Notes: generated from the sequence alone by a model not told the origin. Shown: positions 42,779 to 52,094, counted from the first letter of the stretch. The stretch is 64,000 nucleotides of DNA from Pseudomonas sp. FEN (GCF_904067045.1 NZ_CAJFDC010000016.1:124001-188000), one strand, 5' to 3'. Made by a program: numbers and translations.

Positions 42779-45159
42779 GGTTGTGCGCGCTCATTGACCG
42801 ATAACGGCACCGCGCGAATCGCCGCCCGTGGCGTTTGCGGGGTCGACGGCGCGGAGCCCGGGATCGCCTGGGCCGCATTCGGCAACTGTGGCGCCTGCAT
42901 GTCCGGCATGGCCCAGCTGCGCTCCGGCTGCAAGTTGCCCTGGGCCCGGCGGATGAAGTCATAACGGTTCAGGGTGATACTGCGCCCGGCCGCGCCGTCG
43001 CGAATGATGTAGGGCCGCAGGAAGACCATCAGGTTGGTCTTGCTGGTCGTGCGCCGCTCGTGACGAAACAGCGCGCCGATCCCTGGAATGCTCGACAGGA
43101 ACGGCACGCCATCGTTGGCCTGGGTATAACCGTCCTGCAACAGCCCACCGAGGACCATGATCTGGCCATCATCGAGCAGGATGCTGGTGTCGATGGCGCG
43201 CTTGTTGGTCACCGTGCCGGCGGCCGTCGCCGTGGCACGGTCGTCAACCGAGCTGACCTCCTGATAGATATCCAGCTTGACCGTGCCGCCTTCGGAAATC
43301 TGCGGCCGCACGTTGAGCTTGAGGCCCACCTCCTCGCGCTGGATGGTCTGGAAGGGGTTGTTGCTGGAACTGCTGCCATTGGTGACGTACTGGCCGCTGA
43401 CAAAGGGAATGGTCTGGCCGACGAAGATGCTCGCCACCTCGTTGTCCAGGGTCAGCAGGTTGGGCGTCGACAGTACGTTGGAGCCGCCCTTGCTTTTCAA
43501 CGCCCGGGCCAGGACCTTGAGATCCATGACCTGGCCAACGCCGGGGATGTTTACCGAGCCCTTGACCAAGCCCAGGCTCAGCCCCTGGGGCAGTACGTCG
43601 ATACTGTTCTTGGCGGTGCTGACCAGGTTGGTCCCCCCCAGGTTGACCCCACCGATCACGCCATTGCCGGCCAGGTTTCCGGCCTGCCATTGCACGCCGA
43701 ATTCATTGGCATCGTCTTCGCTGACTTCGACGATCAGGCTTTCGATCACCACCTGGGCCCGGCGCTGATCCAGCAGGTCGATGACTTCCCGCAGGTTGCG
43801 GTAGAGCGGGTCCGGCGCACTGATCAGCAAGGTATTGGTGGTGGCGTCGGCCTGGATAGTCACTCCACCCGCGGAAAACGCCACGCTCTGGTCCGCGGCC
43901 GGGCTGGCGCCGCCGGTGCGGGCGCCCTGTGCATAGGCCGGACTGCCGCTGGTGGTAGTGCCGCTCGCGGTGCCGCTGGCAGTCTGTGGGTTGGCCTGGC
44001 CATTTTGGTTACTACTGTTCATCCCGCCGTTATTGAGCATGGCCCGGGCTGGATCGGCCTTGCCGTCGCCGCTGTCGCTCTCCCCGGTGAGCAGCCCACG
44101 CAGGGCCTGGGCCAGTTTGCCGGCCTGGGCGTTGCGCAGGTACACCACGTGCAGGTTGCTCGGGTTGCTCTGGGCATTGTCCAGCTTGTAGATCAACTCC
44201 CGGGCCAGTTGCGTGCGCTCCGGGCTGCCGGAACGAATGATGATCGAGTTGGAACGCGGGTCACCGAGCACGGTGATTTTCTGCGTCGGATCATTGCCGG
44301 GGCTGTCCAGCAGCTCGGCGACCATACCGGCAATATCACTGGCGATGCCGTTCTGGATCGTCACCACGTCGGTGTCGATGGCGCTGGGAGTATCAATGCT
44401 GGCGATCAGCGTGGCGACCCGCTCCAGGTTCTGCGCGTAATCGGTAATCACCACGGTGTTATTGCCCGGGTAGGCATTGATTGGATTGTTCGGCGAGACG
44501 ATGGGCCGCAGCACCGGGATCAGGTTCACCGCGTTTTCGTATTGCAAGCGGAAGGTGCGCGTCAGCATGCCGCCCTCGGCCGGGCGGTCAGGGCTGTAGA
44601 TCGGTCCACCGAGCAACTTGGCATCGGCCTCCGGCACCACCTGGCTGACCCCGCCGACGTCCACCACGCTGAAGCCCTGCATGCGCAAGGCCGCCAACAG
44701 CATGTCGTAGGCCCGATGAGCCGGGACCTCGCCTTCGGAAACCAGGGTCAGGTTGCCCTTGACCCGCGGATCCACCAGGAACTGCCGCCCGGTGGAACGC
44801 GACAGCGCCCGCACCACCGCCTGGATATCGGCGTCGACGAAATTCAATTGCACCGGCTGGTCGCCCAAGGGATTGGCCGGCGTTGCGCTCCTGGCCGCCA
44901 GGCCCTTACCCGCCGCGGGATTGAGCGGCGTGCGCGGCGAGCGGTGTTGCTGTTCCAGTTGGGCCTGGACCCGCTGCCGGTCAGCCACGGCATCGCCGCC
45001 CTTGACCGTCGAGGCCAGGGGCCGGCCCAACTCGCTTTCCACCAGTAACGGCGGCGCTGAGGATGGCGGCGTGTTGCTGCAGGCGCTCAAGGCCATCAAT
45101 AACCAGGGCGCCGCGGCCTGCCGACAACGCAGGGCCGATAAAGAACCTGACCACTTCAT
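42775..45159 (-). CDS. hxcQ: Type II secretion secretin GspD (HxcQ), lipoprotein type
   Basis: 794 residues. The signal peptide ends LLMALSAC with a lipobox cysteine at 27, so the secretin itself is probably lipidated, as known for HxcQ, and needs no pilotin. N0 (about 98-165), N1-N3 domains (about 170-450) with a Gly/Ser/Asn/Thr-rich insert in N3 (about 360-415), and the C-terminal secretin domain (about 470-720, VPFLSSIPGIGALF) follow, then a Pro/Ala/Gln-rich tail. It forms the outer-membrane gate. It overlaps hxcZ and hxcR by four bases each. Confidence 0.95.
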   Translation of the reverse strand: MKWSGSLSALRCRQAAAPWLLMALSACSNTPPSSAPPLLVESELGRPLASTVKGGDAVADRQRVQAQLEQQHRSPRTPLNPAAGKGLAARSATPANPLGDQPVQLNFVDADIQAVVRALSRSTGRQFLVDPRVKGNLTLVSEGEVPAHRAYDMLLAALRMQGFSVVDVGGVSQVVPEADAKLLGGPIYSPDRPAEGGMLTRTFRLQYENAVNLIPVLRPIVSPNNPINAYPGNNTVVITDYAQNLERVATLIASIDTPSAIDTDVVTIQNGIASDIAGMVAELLDSPGNDPTQKITVLGDPRSNSIIIRSGSPERTQLARELIYKLDNAQSNPSNLHVVYLRNAQAGKLAQALRGLLTGESDSGDGKADPARAMLNNGGMNSSNQNGQANPQTASGTASGTTTSGSPAYAQGARTGGASPAADQSVAFSAGGVTIQADATTNTLLISAPDPLYRNLREVIDLLDQRRAQVVIESLIVEVSEDDANEFGVQWQAGNLAGNGVIGGVNLGGTNLVSTAKNSIDVLPQGLSLGLVKGSVNIPGVGQVMDLKVLARALKSKGGSNVLSTPNLLTLDNEVASIFVGQTIPFVSGQYVTNGSSSSNNPFQTIQREEVGLKLNVRPQISEGGTVKLDIYQEVSSVDDRATATAAGTVTNKRAIDTSILLDDGQIMVLGGLLQDGYTQANDGVPFLSSIPGIGALFRHERRTTSKTNLMVFLRPYIIRDGAAGRSITLNRYDFIRRAQGNLQPERSWAMPDMQAPQLPNAAQAIPGSAPSTPQTPRAAIRAVPLSVNERAQP

Positions 45160-45698
45160 GAAGCTTCCTTAGCGCCAAGCGCCTGATCCATGCGAACGGT
45201 TCCGGACAGTTTGCCCGCCGTGCCATCGGGTTCGGTCGTGCCCGTGCGCCGCAAACGGGCCTCGACCACTTCCAGGGTGAATGAACCGGGATTACCCAAC
45301 AGCCAGCCCAGCAGCCCATCCGCCGGAGCCTCGTCGAAGGTCAGCAGCCAGCCCGCGCCGGCGTGTTGCAACTGGTAGTGCCCGGCCAGGCCACCAGCGT
45401 CCAGGCTGCTACGCAAACCGACCTCGAGGTTCCCGGCATTCGGCGCGGCCAGCCCTTGCAGCAGGCCGTCGAGTGTCTGCGCCTGGGTGCGCAACCTGGG
45501 GGTTTCCAGGCGCCAGAAGTCGATTTTCCGCAACGCTGGCTGAATCAGCACAAGCCACACCAGCAGGCTACAGACGCCCGCCGCCATGCCCAGCACCAGC
45601 TGTCGTTCGCGCTGTGCCAGGCTTTGCCAATACAACCGGGCCTGGCTCGCCAACTGCCGCCAGCGGCTGCGATAGCGCTGTATGAGGGCCTTATTCAC
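45156..45698 (-). CDS. hxcZ: Type II secretion protein GspM (HxcZ)
   Basis: 180 residues. A basic cytoplasmic start, one membrane helix (about 35-52, LVLGMAAGVCSLLVWLVLIQ) and a ferredoxin-like periplasmic part fit GspM. The family is poorly conserved, so the call rests on position between the GspL and GspD genes together with this layout. It binds GspL in the inner-membrane platform. It overlaps hxcY by eight bases. Confidence 0.85.
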   Translation of the reverse strand: MNKALIQRYRSRWRQLASQARLYWQSLAQRERQLVLGMAAGVCSLLVWLVLIQPALRKIDFWRLETPRLRTQAQTLDGLLQGLAAPNAGNLEVGLRSSLDAGGLAGHYQLQHAGAGWLLTFDEAPADGLLGWLLGNPGSFTLEVVEARLRRTGTTEPDGTAGKLSGTVRMDQALGAKEAS

Positions 45699-46854
45699 TG
45701 TCGTTCTCCGCCAGCGGTTGTGGCTGTTGGCCGTTGGCTTTCAGGACCCAGCCGTCGGCGACCGGGGCAACCTCCACGCCAGCCTGGTTCAGGCTCGCCT
45801 GCCAGGCCTTGTCGCGACCGCCGCCCGGGGCGCCCGGCAGCGGGCTCAGGTGCAATTCGCCGTGTTCGAAAACCAGCGCCTGTAGGCTACCGACCATGAA
45901 CGGCATGGCGCTCCCGGCCTGCTGGACCAGACGGGCAAAACCGCTGCCCCCGGGCGTGCCGTTGTCACGCAAGGCCAGTTGCTGGCGAGCCTGTTGCAGC
46001 GGGTTGAGTACCATCGGCAAAGCCGGAAACGCCTGCTGGACGCGCTGGGTCATCCAGGCCTTGAGTTGCTGTCCCTGCGTCACCTGTCGGGCGGCATAGA
46101 AGTTCAGTCCCACCGCCCAGACTGCCACCGCGAGCACCGTGCAGGCCACGGCTCGCGGCCAACCGCCGGGATTCGCCGCGCTCGGCTGGGCTGCCCCGTG
46201 CAACCCCCAGCCCGGGGCCTTGCCGGACCAGGCGCGCTCCTCGGGCAAGGTCTGGATCAGGGCGTTGTCCGGCGCCGAGGCGCCGACCCAATACACCACG
46301 CCGCCGCTGTTGAGCACATCCGCCAGCGCAGCCTCGACCGCCGGATGAACCTGGGCCTGGTCCTGGCTGCGACGTATCAGCAGATGCTCATCAAGCACCG
46401 CCACCACGGGCGTCTGTGCGGGCTCCACCGCCAGGCGGTAGGCCGCTGGGTAAACGCCGCGAAGCTTGAGCCCGGCCTCGCACAGCAGCGCGCCGAGCCG
46501 CTCCAGCAGTGCCCGCTGCAACCAGGCAAGCTGCACCAGCCCCTCGGCATCGCGAGGACTATGGACTATATGCATCGACTCGCAACCGCCGAGGATCAGC
46601 GCCTGGGCCGCACACCCCACTGCCGCCTGAATCCTGGCTGGCGACAGGTTGGGTAATTCGATACTCGCCAGCAGACTGTCGCAGGGATGCAGGAAGCACT
46701 CCACGGCGGCGCCCTTGCGTGCCTGGCCCAATCGCGCCAGGCTGCCGCGGCCTTGTTCCATTGGCCGGCCCTGGCGATCCAGCCAGGCGAACTCCAGCGA
46801 GCTGTCCAGGCTCAGCGTTTGCAAAGGCGACAATGCCAGGCGCAACAGGCTCAT
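45691..46854 (-). CDS. hxcY: Type II secretion protein GspL (HxcY)
   Basis: 387 residues. An actin-like cytoplasmic region (about 1-215), one membrane helix (about 228-246, AVACTVLAVAVWAVGLNFY) and a periplasmic ferredoxin-like domain fit GspL. GspL links the ATPase GspE to the membrane platform. It overlaps hxcX by four bases (ATGA) and hxcZ by eight. Confidence 0.88.
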   Translation of the reverse strand: MSLLRLALSPLQTLSLDSSLEFAWLDRQGRPMEQGRGSLARLGQARKGAAVECFLHPCDSLLASIELPNLSPARIQAAVGCAAQALILGGCESMHIVHSPRDAEGLVQLAWLQRALLERLGALLCEAGLKLRGVYPAAYRLAVEPAQTPVVAVLDEHLLIRRSQDQAQVHPAVEAALADVLNSGGVVYWVGASAPDNALIQTLPEERAWSGKAPGWGLHGAAQPSAANPGGWPRAVACTVLAVAVWAVGLNFYAARQVTQGQQLKAWMTQRVQQAFPALPMVLNPLQQARQQLALRDNGTPGGSGFARLVQQAGSAMPFMVGSLQALVFEHGELHLSPLPGAPGGGRDKAWQASLNQAGVEVAPVADGWVLKANGQQPQPLAENDSE

Positions 46855-47834
46855 ACGCCCACCCGCGACCAGATCACCTGGGGCATCTGCAGTTCCTGGC
46901 GGTACAACAGCACTGCCAGGCTGACCCGCCGACTATCGCCGTGGGAGCGGGCATTGAGACGAAACCAGTCGCTGGTGATCCCGACCTTGATATCGCTGAC
47001 CACCAGCTCGGGCATGTGCAGACGATTGACGAAGTCGCCGCGATTGATGAACCAGCGCCCCGCATCGCGTTCGGCAACCAGGCTGCGCGCGCGCGGCAGT
47101 GCCAGCCCCGGCACCTGGGAGGCCAGCACTTCGGCGCTGGCGGTATTGCCATTGACCCAGGTGTTGGCTGGCAGAATGGTCACATACGGCGCCAGCAGCG
47201 CCAGCGCCTGCTCGTCCACGCCCTCCAGGGCATTCAAGTCATCCAGGCTATGCAACATCGGACGTGATGCTGGCAACAGCTTGAGCGCCGTCGCCGGCGA
47301 GGTCAGACGCCCACTGTCGAAGCTGCCTTTGAGCGCTGGCGCGACGGGTACGTTATCCGGTAGCAACGGGTAGGCGGCGGTCACCCGCTGGACAATCCGC
47401 TGGCCCAGCGCACGCTTGATGCCGATCCATTCGCACAACTGCTGGAAAGCCCGCACCTGCTCGGGATCGATCCGGCTGTCGCGGACCAGGTTGCGCAAGT
47501 TGAACTTGCCCTGCTCGTCTTCCAGGTGGCCACTGAACTGTTCGCCCTGCTCGCTCAGGTCGGCGGCGGCAAGCGGCCGCGCCCAGGCCTGGTCGAGGCG
47601 GGTCAACGGGTCGTGCTGGCGGGCGTCCCAGAGCAATTGCCGGCTCAGCTCCAGGCCGCCGCGCAGCAACCAGCCCCCTTGGACCCGCGCCTGCTCGGCT
47701 TCGAGACTGCGGGTGAAGACGCTCTGGCGAGCAAGCATGCCACCGGCGATCACCGCCACCACGGCGGCGATCAGCAAGGCACTGATAATCGCCATGCCGC
47801 GCTGCCCGGCGGCTGTCAGTGGGCGGTTGGTCAT
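46851..47834 (-). CDS. hxcX: Type II secretion minor pseudopilin GspK (HxcX)
   Basis: 327 residues. A prepilin-like start (GQRGMAIISALLIAAVVAVI) lacks the glutamate at position 5 of the mature chain, which is characteristic of GspK, the tip pseudopilin. A large helical domain (about 60-320) includes DLNALEGVDEQALALLAPYV. Its N-terminal glycine/methionine boundary is the expected prepilin peptidase site. It follows hxcT by eight bases. Confidence 0.92.
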   Translation of the reverse strand: MTNRPLTAAGQRGMAIISALLIAAVVAVIAGGMLARQSVFTRSLEAEQARVQGGWLLRGGLELSRQLLWDARQHDPLTRLDQAWARPLAAADLSEQGEQFSGHLEDEQGKFNLRNLVRDSRIDPEQVRAFQQLCEWIGIKRALGQRIVQRVTAAYPLLPDNVPVAPALKGSFDSGRLTSPATALKLLPASRPMLHSLDDLNALEGVDEQALALLAPYVTILPANTWVNGNTASAEVLASQVPGLALPRARSLVAERDAGRWFINRGDFVNRLHMPELVVSDIKVGITSDWFRLNARSHGDSRRVSLAVLLYRQELQMPQVIWSRVGV

Positions 47835-47842
47835 GGCCCGGA

Positions 47843-48289
47843 CTACAACTGCCAGGAGCCGATGTCGGCATCGGTCCCGTCACCGCCCGGCTTGCCGTCG
47901 GCGCCCAACGAGAACACGTCGACTTCACCGTTGGCCCCGGGATTGAGGTACTGGTATGGACGCCCCCAGGGGTCGTTGGGCAGGCGCTCGAGGTAGGAGC
48001 GCCAATTGCTGTCCTTGGCATTCGCCGGCCGCTCGGCCAGCACCTTCAGGCCCTGGTTCTGGCTCGGGTAAGTGCCATGGTCAAGGCGATAGAGCTTGAG
48101 GGCCTGCATCAGGCTGCCGATATCCTGCCGGGCAGCGGTGACCCGGGCCTGGTCTGGGCGGTCGAGCACCTTGGGTACCACGATGGCCGCGAGGATCCCG
48201 AGAATGACCACCACCACCATGATCTCGATCAGCGTGAAGCCTTGCTGGGCACCCATCCGGGAGCGGGAGCTGACGTGCGCGATATCCAT
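47843..48289 (-). CDS. hxcT: Type II secretion major pseudopilin GspG (HxcT)
   Basis: 148 residues. The prepilin motif QQG-FTLIEIM has the peptidase site after glycine and E5 present, followed by VVVVILGILAAIVVPKVLDR. The C-terminal block YPSQNQGLKVLAERP and DPWGRPYQYLNPGANGEVDVFSLGADG with acidic calcium-site residues is typical of GspG. The ATG at 48289 is chosen because AAGGAA lies seven bases upstream and the length is normal; a frame to 48334 adds 15 residues. It heads the seven-gene minus-strand operon. Confidence 0.94.
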   Translation of the reverse strand: MDIAHVSSRSRMGAQQGFTLIEIMVVVVILGILAAIVVPKVLDRPDQARVTAARQDIGSLMQALKLYRLDHGTYPSQNQGLKVLAERPANAKDSNWRSYLERLPNDPWGRPYQYLNPGANGEVDVFSLGADGKPGGDGTDADIGSWQL

Positions 48290-48437
48290 CTCGACATTCC
48301 TTGGCTTGATTCGATTCGCCGCGGATTGTTGCAAGAAGATATGTCACCGGTATTGAAAATCCTCGGGAGCTTCGGTCAGCAGGAGGTCAAACAAGCCGTC
48401 TAGTCTTTGACCCTGGTTCCCTTCTCGAGTCGACTTC

Positions 48438-48851
48438 ATGCCCCGTCCACGCCAAGGCGGTTTCACTCTGATCGAAGTGCTGGTGGCCTTGACGATCATC
48501 GCCGTCGCCCTATCCGCCGCCGTGCGCATGGCCGGGGTGATGACCCAGAGCAACGGGCTGTTGCGCGACAAATCCATCGCCTTGCTGGCAGCCCAGAGCC
48601 GCCTGGCGGAATTGCGCCTGGAAGGCCGCCTGCCCGTCGGACGCAAGTCCTTCGAATGTGACCAGGGGCGGCTGGCGTTGCGTTGCGACCAGGTGATCGG
48701 CGCCTTCGCTGGCGCCGGTTTGTTCAAGGTCGAGATACTGGTCCTCGATCGCAGCCGCGAGGCACCGCCACTGGCGCGACTGGAGACCGTACTGGGTACG
48801 GCCCCGGCACTCAAGGACGGGTCAGTTTCGGCAGGAACGGCGCAGCGCTGA
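48438..48851 (+). CDS. hxcV: Type II secretion minor pseudopilin GspI (HxcV)
   Basis: 137 residues. The prepilin start RQGG-FTLIEVLVALTIIAVA has E5, followed by a short globular domain with LLAAQSRLAELRLEGRLPVG. It nucleates the pseudopilus tip with GspJ and GspK. It is divergent from hxcT with a 148-base gap, and its 3' end runs into the convergent hxcP gene, sharing 41 bases. Confidence 0.9.
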   Translation: MPRPRQGGFTLIEVLVALTIIAVALSAAVRMAGVMTQSNGLLRDKSIALLAAQSRLAELRLEGRLPVGRKSFECDQGRLALRCDQVIGAFAGAGLFKVEILVLDRSREAPPLARLETVLGTAPALKDGSVSAGTAQR

Positions 48852-49242
48852 GGCGGGTCACGTTCAGTTGGAGCTTTTCCGTGCCCCGTTCGACCACAAT
48901 GCCCTCGGGCTCGATGGCCAGCAGGCGCACGCCCTGACTCAGGGTCTCGCCGGCCAGGAAGCTGCGCGGCGGACCGTCGTTGAGGCTGAGAATCGCCACC
49001 GCCCCATGCCCCCCGGCCATGACCCCCGAGACCTTGATATCGAGTACCGCCGGCTGGTTGGAAAACCAGTGCAGCGCGGGATTGTCACCGCGGCTGCCGG
49101 CTGCCGGCGGCAGGCTTTCGGGCAATAGCGAAGGCACCGGCCTCAACAACAGCCCGGACCAGGTCAGCGCCCCCGCCAGGGCGACGAGCAAGGCCAGCGC
49201 CTGGATGAGCTGCGGCGGGGAGAAACGATGAGTCCATTGCAT
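48811..49242 (-). CDS. hxcP: Type II secretion protein GspC (HxcP), short form
   Basis: 143 residues. One membrane helix (about 13-33) is followed by a GspC homology region (about 55-130: PAVLDIKVSGVMAGGHGAVA, RSFLAGETLSQGVRLLAIEPEGIVVERG). No PDZ or coiled-coil domain follows, so it is the short HxcP type. It connects the inner-membrane platform to the secretin. The last 41 bases are antisense to hxcV. Confidence 0.87.
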   Translation of the reverse strand: MQWTHRFSPPQLIQALALLVALAGALTWSGLLLRPVPSLLPESLPPAAGSRGDNPALHWFSNQPAVLDIKVSGVMAGGHGAVAILSLNDGPPRSFLAGETLSQGVRLLAIEPEGIVVERGTEKLQLNVTRLSAAPFLPKLTRP

Positions 49243-49282
49243 GGGTGAGATCCTTCCGACAGTGATCCGAACGCACAGCTCT

Positions 49283-49351
49283 ATGGGAGCCGGCTTGCCA
49301 GCGATGGCGATGTCACATTCAACATCGCTATCGTCGGCAAGCCGGCCCCAC
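49283..49351. repeat. Paired inverted repeat, third REP-like family
   Basis: TATGGGAGCCGGCTTGCCAG (from 49283) is nearly the reverse complement of the stretch ending in GGCAAGCCGGCCCCA (to about 49351), with a short spacer. It lies in the divergent hxcP-hxcU gap and so may affect the promoters of both. Confidence 0.75.
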
Positions 49352-49457
49352 GGAAACGCGCTCGCATCAGACTACCTGTCAATTCTCACGTTTTTATTTC
49401 ACATGCCCATCATCTTTGCGGTGCAGCATGCAATAACCCCCAAGGAGCCCTTGTCGA

Positions 49458-49910
49458 ATGGATGTCATGCGCCCCCAGGCCGGTTTCACCCTGATCGAAC
49501 TGATGGTGGTGCTGGTCATCATTGGTATCGCCAGTGCCGCCATCGGTCTGAACATCAAGCCGGACCCGCTGCACCTGCTGCGCAAGGACGCCGAAAGCCT
49601 GGCCCAGGCCCTGCAGGTGGCCCAGGCCGAAGTCCAGGCGGATGGCCGGCCGATTCGCTGGTTGAGCAACAGCAAGGGCTATCGATTCAGCCGCCGGGAC
49701 GACCAGGGCGGCGTCGAGCAGTTCTCCCACGATCCACAATTGCGGCCCCGCGCCTGGCAGAGCACGCCGATGCAAGTGCGTATCGAACCGGGCAAAAGCC
49801 TGCTGCTGACCGCCGAGTGGATCGGAGTCCCCCTGCGTCTGTCCCTCTCCGACGGCCAGCACAGCATCAGTGTGCTACGCAGTGCCACCGGCGAGGTCAA
49901 GGTGCAATGA
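49458..49910 (+). CDS. hxcU: Type II secretion minor pseudopilin GspH (HxcU)
   Basis: 150 residues. The prepilin start PQAG-FTLIELMVVLVIIGIA has E5, followed by a GspH-type domain with DAESLAQALQVAQAEVQADG and a C-terminal ISVLRSATGEVKVQ. AAGGAG lies about ten bases upstream. The stop overlaps the hxcW start (ATGA). Confidence 0.92.
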   Translation: MDVMRPQAGFTLIELMVVLVIIGIASAAIGLNIKPDPLHLLRKDAESLAQALQVAQAEVQADGRPIRWLSNSKGYRFSRRDDQGGVEQFSHDPQLRPRAWQSTPMQVRIEPGKSLLLTAEWIGVPLRLSLSDGQHSISVLRSATGEVKVQ

Positions 49911-50518
49911 GCAGGCACCAGGACGGCTTTACCCTGATCGAGGTGATGGTCGCGATCATGCTGATGGCGATTGTCAGCGTGATTGCCTGGCGCGGACTGG
50001 ACAGCGTCAACCGCGCCGATGAGCACCTCAAGGCCAGCGCCGGCCAGACCCGCGAGCTGCTCGCCGCGCTGGGGCAACTGGAGCGTGATGTGGCGTTGCG
50101 CGCCGGTATCGAACTGGTCGAGCCGCTGGTGGTGGATGTCGAGCATGAGCCACCGCCCGCCCCCACGGCCCTCAGCGTACGCAGTGCCGAGCGCAAGGGC
50201 TTTGGCCTGGAACTGATCCGCGCCGCGCCGCAACAGGACGGCAGCCTGCAACGGGTGCGCTGGTGGTTGCAGGGCGACACCTTGTATCGGGCCGAGGGGC
50301 CGGCGCGCGCACACTTCCCGCTGCCGGTGGCCAGGGATGGCGTGGCGGTGTTGGGCCAGGTGCGGGCAATGACATTGCGGGTCTGGCAACCGGGCAAGGG
50401 CTGGCGCAACCTGGGCGGCAATCGCCAGGACAATCCGCGGGGCCTGGAGATTACCCTGGTGCGTGACACGCCCCAGGGGACGGAGCGTTATCGGCAGGTG
50501 CTGGGCCCCCTGGAATAG
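49907..50518 (+). CDS. hxcW: Type II secretion minor pseudopilin GspJ (HxcW)
   Basis: 203 residues. The prepilin start HQDG-FTLIEVMVAIMLMAIV has E5, followed by a GspJ domain with LLAALGQLERDVALRAGIEL. It forms the pseudopilus tip complex with GspI and GspK. Its start is translationally coupled to hxcU. It converges on vreR with a 42-base gap. Confidence 0.92.
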   Translation: MSRHQDGFTLIEVMVAIMLMAIVSVIAWRGLDSVNRADEHLKASAGQTRELLAALGQLERDVALRAGIELVEPLVVDVEHEPPPAPTALSVRSAERKGFGLELIRAAPQQDGSLQRVRWWLQGDTLYRAEGPARAHFPLPVARDGVAVLGQVRAMTLRVWQPGKGWRNLGGNRQDNPRGLEITLVRDTPQGTERYRQVLGPLE

Positions 50519-50560
50519 CGATACCAGGATTCACGCGACGCGTACTTTGTGGGAGCGGAA

Positions 50561-51511
50561 TCAGCTGAGCAACACCACGCCCCCCGGCAACTCGGTGCAC
50601 TTGGCCCCGTAGGCATCGCGAATCAACAACGCCACCCCCGCCAACTGATCGAGACTGAAACGCGCCTGGACCTTGCGCTTGCCCAGCGCGGTATTGAGCA
50701 ACACCAGCATGCCCGGACGATACCGGTTGATCTCGTCGATCACCGACGCCAGGGTTGCGTCGTTGAACACCAGTATCTTGCTGCGCCAGGCAATCACGCT
50801 CGCGGCGTCGACCGTTTGCAACTCGCCGGTATGCTGAGTGTCGTAGGTCAGTTGCCGGCCACTTTCCAGACGGAAATTGCGGCCCTGCACCTGCACCGTC
50901 AGCACGCCTTCGATACAGGTCACACAGATACTCCGATCTATGTGCCGCAAGTTGAAGCGTGCCTGCTCGGCCTGCAGCCAACCAGGACCGGCCTGAACGC
51001 GGATCAACTCGCGCGAATGTGCCACGACTTCCACTTCGCCGCTGACCAGTTCGATCTGCGGGCTGCCGCCCGACGAAGACAGGCGATTGATCCGGGTCTG
51101 GGTGTTGAGCTCCAGGCGGATGCCGTCGCTCAGGTCGATGCGCCGTTGCTCGCCGACCTCGGTGACGTAATCGGCGCCCAGCCCGGAAAAACCTCCAGGC
51201 ACCGTTTCGCGCACCAGGAAAAACGCCGCCGACGCCGCAATGGCAGCGCCGAGAAAGGCCCGTCGACCGAAATGCCGGGCCGCGGGCGGGTGCTGTAGTT
51301 GCAAGGCGGCAGGCTTGAGCGACTGCCACATCGACTTGCTGCGTTCGAACGCCAGGGCGTGTTCCGGGCTCTGCGCGCACCACTGGCGCAGGGCCCGGGC
51401 ATCGGCGGCGGTCGCCCGTCCCGAGGTCAGGAGGATCAGCCAATCCTGGGCTTCGCTGTACAGTCGGGCGGTCTCGCCGGCCCGGGAATCAGTGAGGGAA
51501 GTCGTGTTCAA
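50561..51511 (-). CDS. vreR: FecR-family anti-sigma regulator (VreR-like)
   Basis: 316 residues. A DUF4880-type cytoplasmic anti-sigma domain (about 15-65, AQDWLILLTSGRATAADARA) precedes a twin-arginine-like motif GRRAFLG (82-88), one membrane helix (about 86-101) and a periplasmic FecR domain (about 110-220) with a C-terminal STN-contacting part. It regulates the sigma factor encoded 34 bases upstream. Its position next to hxcW is the arrangement of vreR in P. aeruginosa (PUMA3 system). Confidence 0.88.
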   Translation of the reverse strand: MNTTSLTDSRAGETARLYSEAQDWLILLTSGRATAADARALRQWCAQSPEHALAFERSKSMWQSLKPAALQLQHPPAARHFGRRAFLGAAIAASAAFFLVRETVPGGFSGLGADYVTEVGEQRRIDLSDGIRLELNTQTRINRLSSSGGSPQIELVSGEVEVVAHSRELIRVQAGPGWLQAEQARFNLRHIDRSICVTCIEGVLTVQVQGRNFRLESGRQLTYDTQHTGELQTVDAASVIAWRSKILVFNDATLASVIDEINRYRPGMLVLLNTALGKRKVQARFSLDQLAGVALLIRDAYGAKCTELPGGVVLLS

Positions 51512-51545
51512 GCGCGCAGGTACTCAAGAAAATTTAGCTGGTCTA

Positions 51546-52094
51546 TTACCTAGACGGTTTTCCCGCACCGGGACCGAACCGCTGAATCACTTTTCTTTCA
51601 AGACGCGCCGCGCAATGCCCCAGGGCCGCCTTCAACTCCTTCTCGACCATACGCGTGGAAATCCCGAAACGCTGGGAGATTTCCAGGTGCGGGGCCTCTT
51701 CCAGGCGGGCAGCGATAAAAATCCGCCGACGCCGTGGCGGTAATTCATAAAGGGCGCTGAGCAACAACTGGATTTCCTTCTGTCCACCCACGACCCGCTC
51801 AGGGTCCTGGGCCTCGTCGCTGACCTGCAGCAACTCCTCGATTTCCTCGCCGGTCAGCAGGCGGGCGTCGGCCTGGCGGCGATCGGCGGCGATGTTCAGC
51901 GCCATGCGGTAGAGGTAGGCGTTGGGTTGGGTGAGGTTGAGCGGCGTCTCCATGCGGTCGACCCGCAGGTAGGTTTCGTGCAGGACATCGTTGGCCATGT
52001 CTTCGGAGCCCAGGCGCCGGCGCAGCCGAACCTTGAAGTCATCATAGGAGGTCAGGAACAGCCGGACCATCGGACTATGCCCGATATTCTTCAT
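51546..52094 (-). CDS. vreI: ECF sigma factor, FecI type (VreI-like)
   Basis: 182 residues with sigma region 2 (about 8-75, DMANDVLHETYLRVDRM) and region 4 (about 120-170, LPPRRRRIFIAARLEEAPHLEISQRFGISTRMVEKEL). The ATG at 52094 overlaps the stop of vreA (ATGA), which supports this start over one at 52124. In P. aeruginosa, VreI drives hxc and other genes and responds to phosphate limitation; that role here is inferred from synteny. Confidence 0.88.
   Translation of the reverse strand: MKNIGHSPMVRLFLTSYDDFKVRLRRRLGSEDMANDVLHETYLRVDRMETPLNLTQPNAYLYRMALNIAADRRQADARLLTGEEIEELLQVSDEAQDPERVVGGQKEIQLLLSALYELPPRRRRIFIAARLEEAPHLEISQRFGISTRMVEKELKAALGHCAARLERKVIQRFGPGAGKPSR

Noticed and set aside
42835..45048. 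Long open frame (over 700 codons) opposite the secretin gene
   Set aside because: High-GC antisense shadow. The minus-strand frame encodes a complete GspD with all domains, and the plus-strand translation is rich in R, H, Q and G with no family likeness.
49376..49403. Possible PhoB box (CTGTCAA ... TTTCACA) upstream of hxcU
   Set aside because: Half-site spacing does not fit the 11-base repeat of Pho boxes and only one half-site matches well. PhoB control of hxc/vre is known in P. aeruginosa, but this site does not show it.
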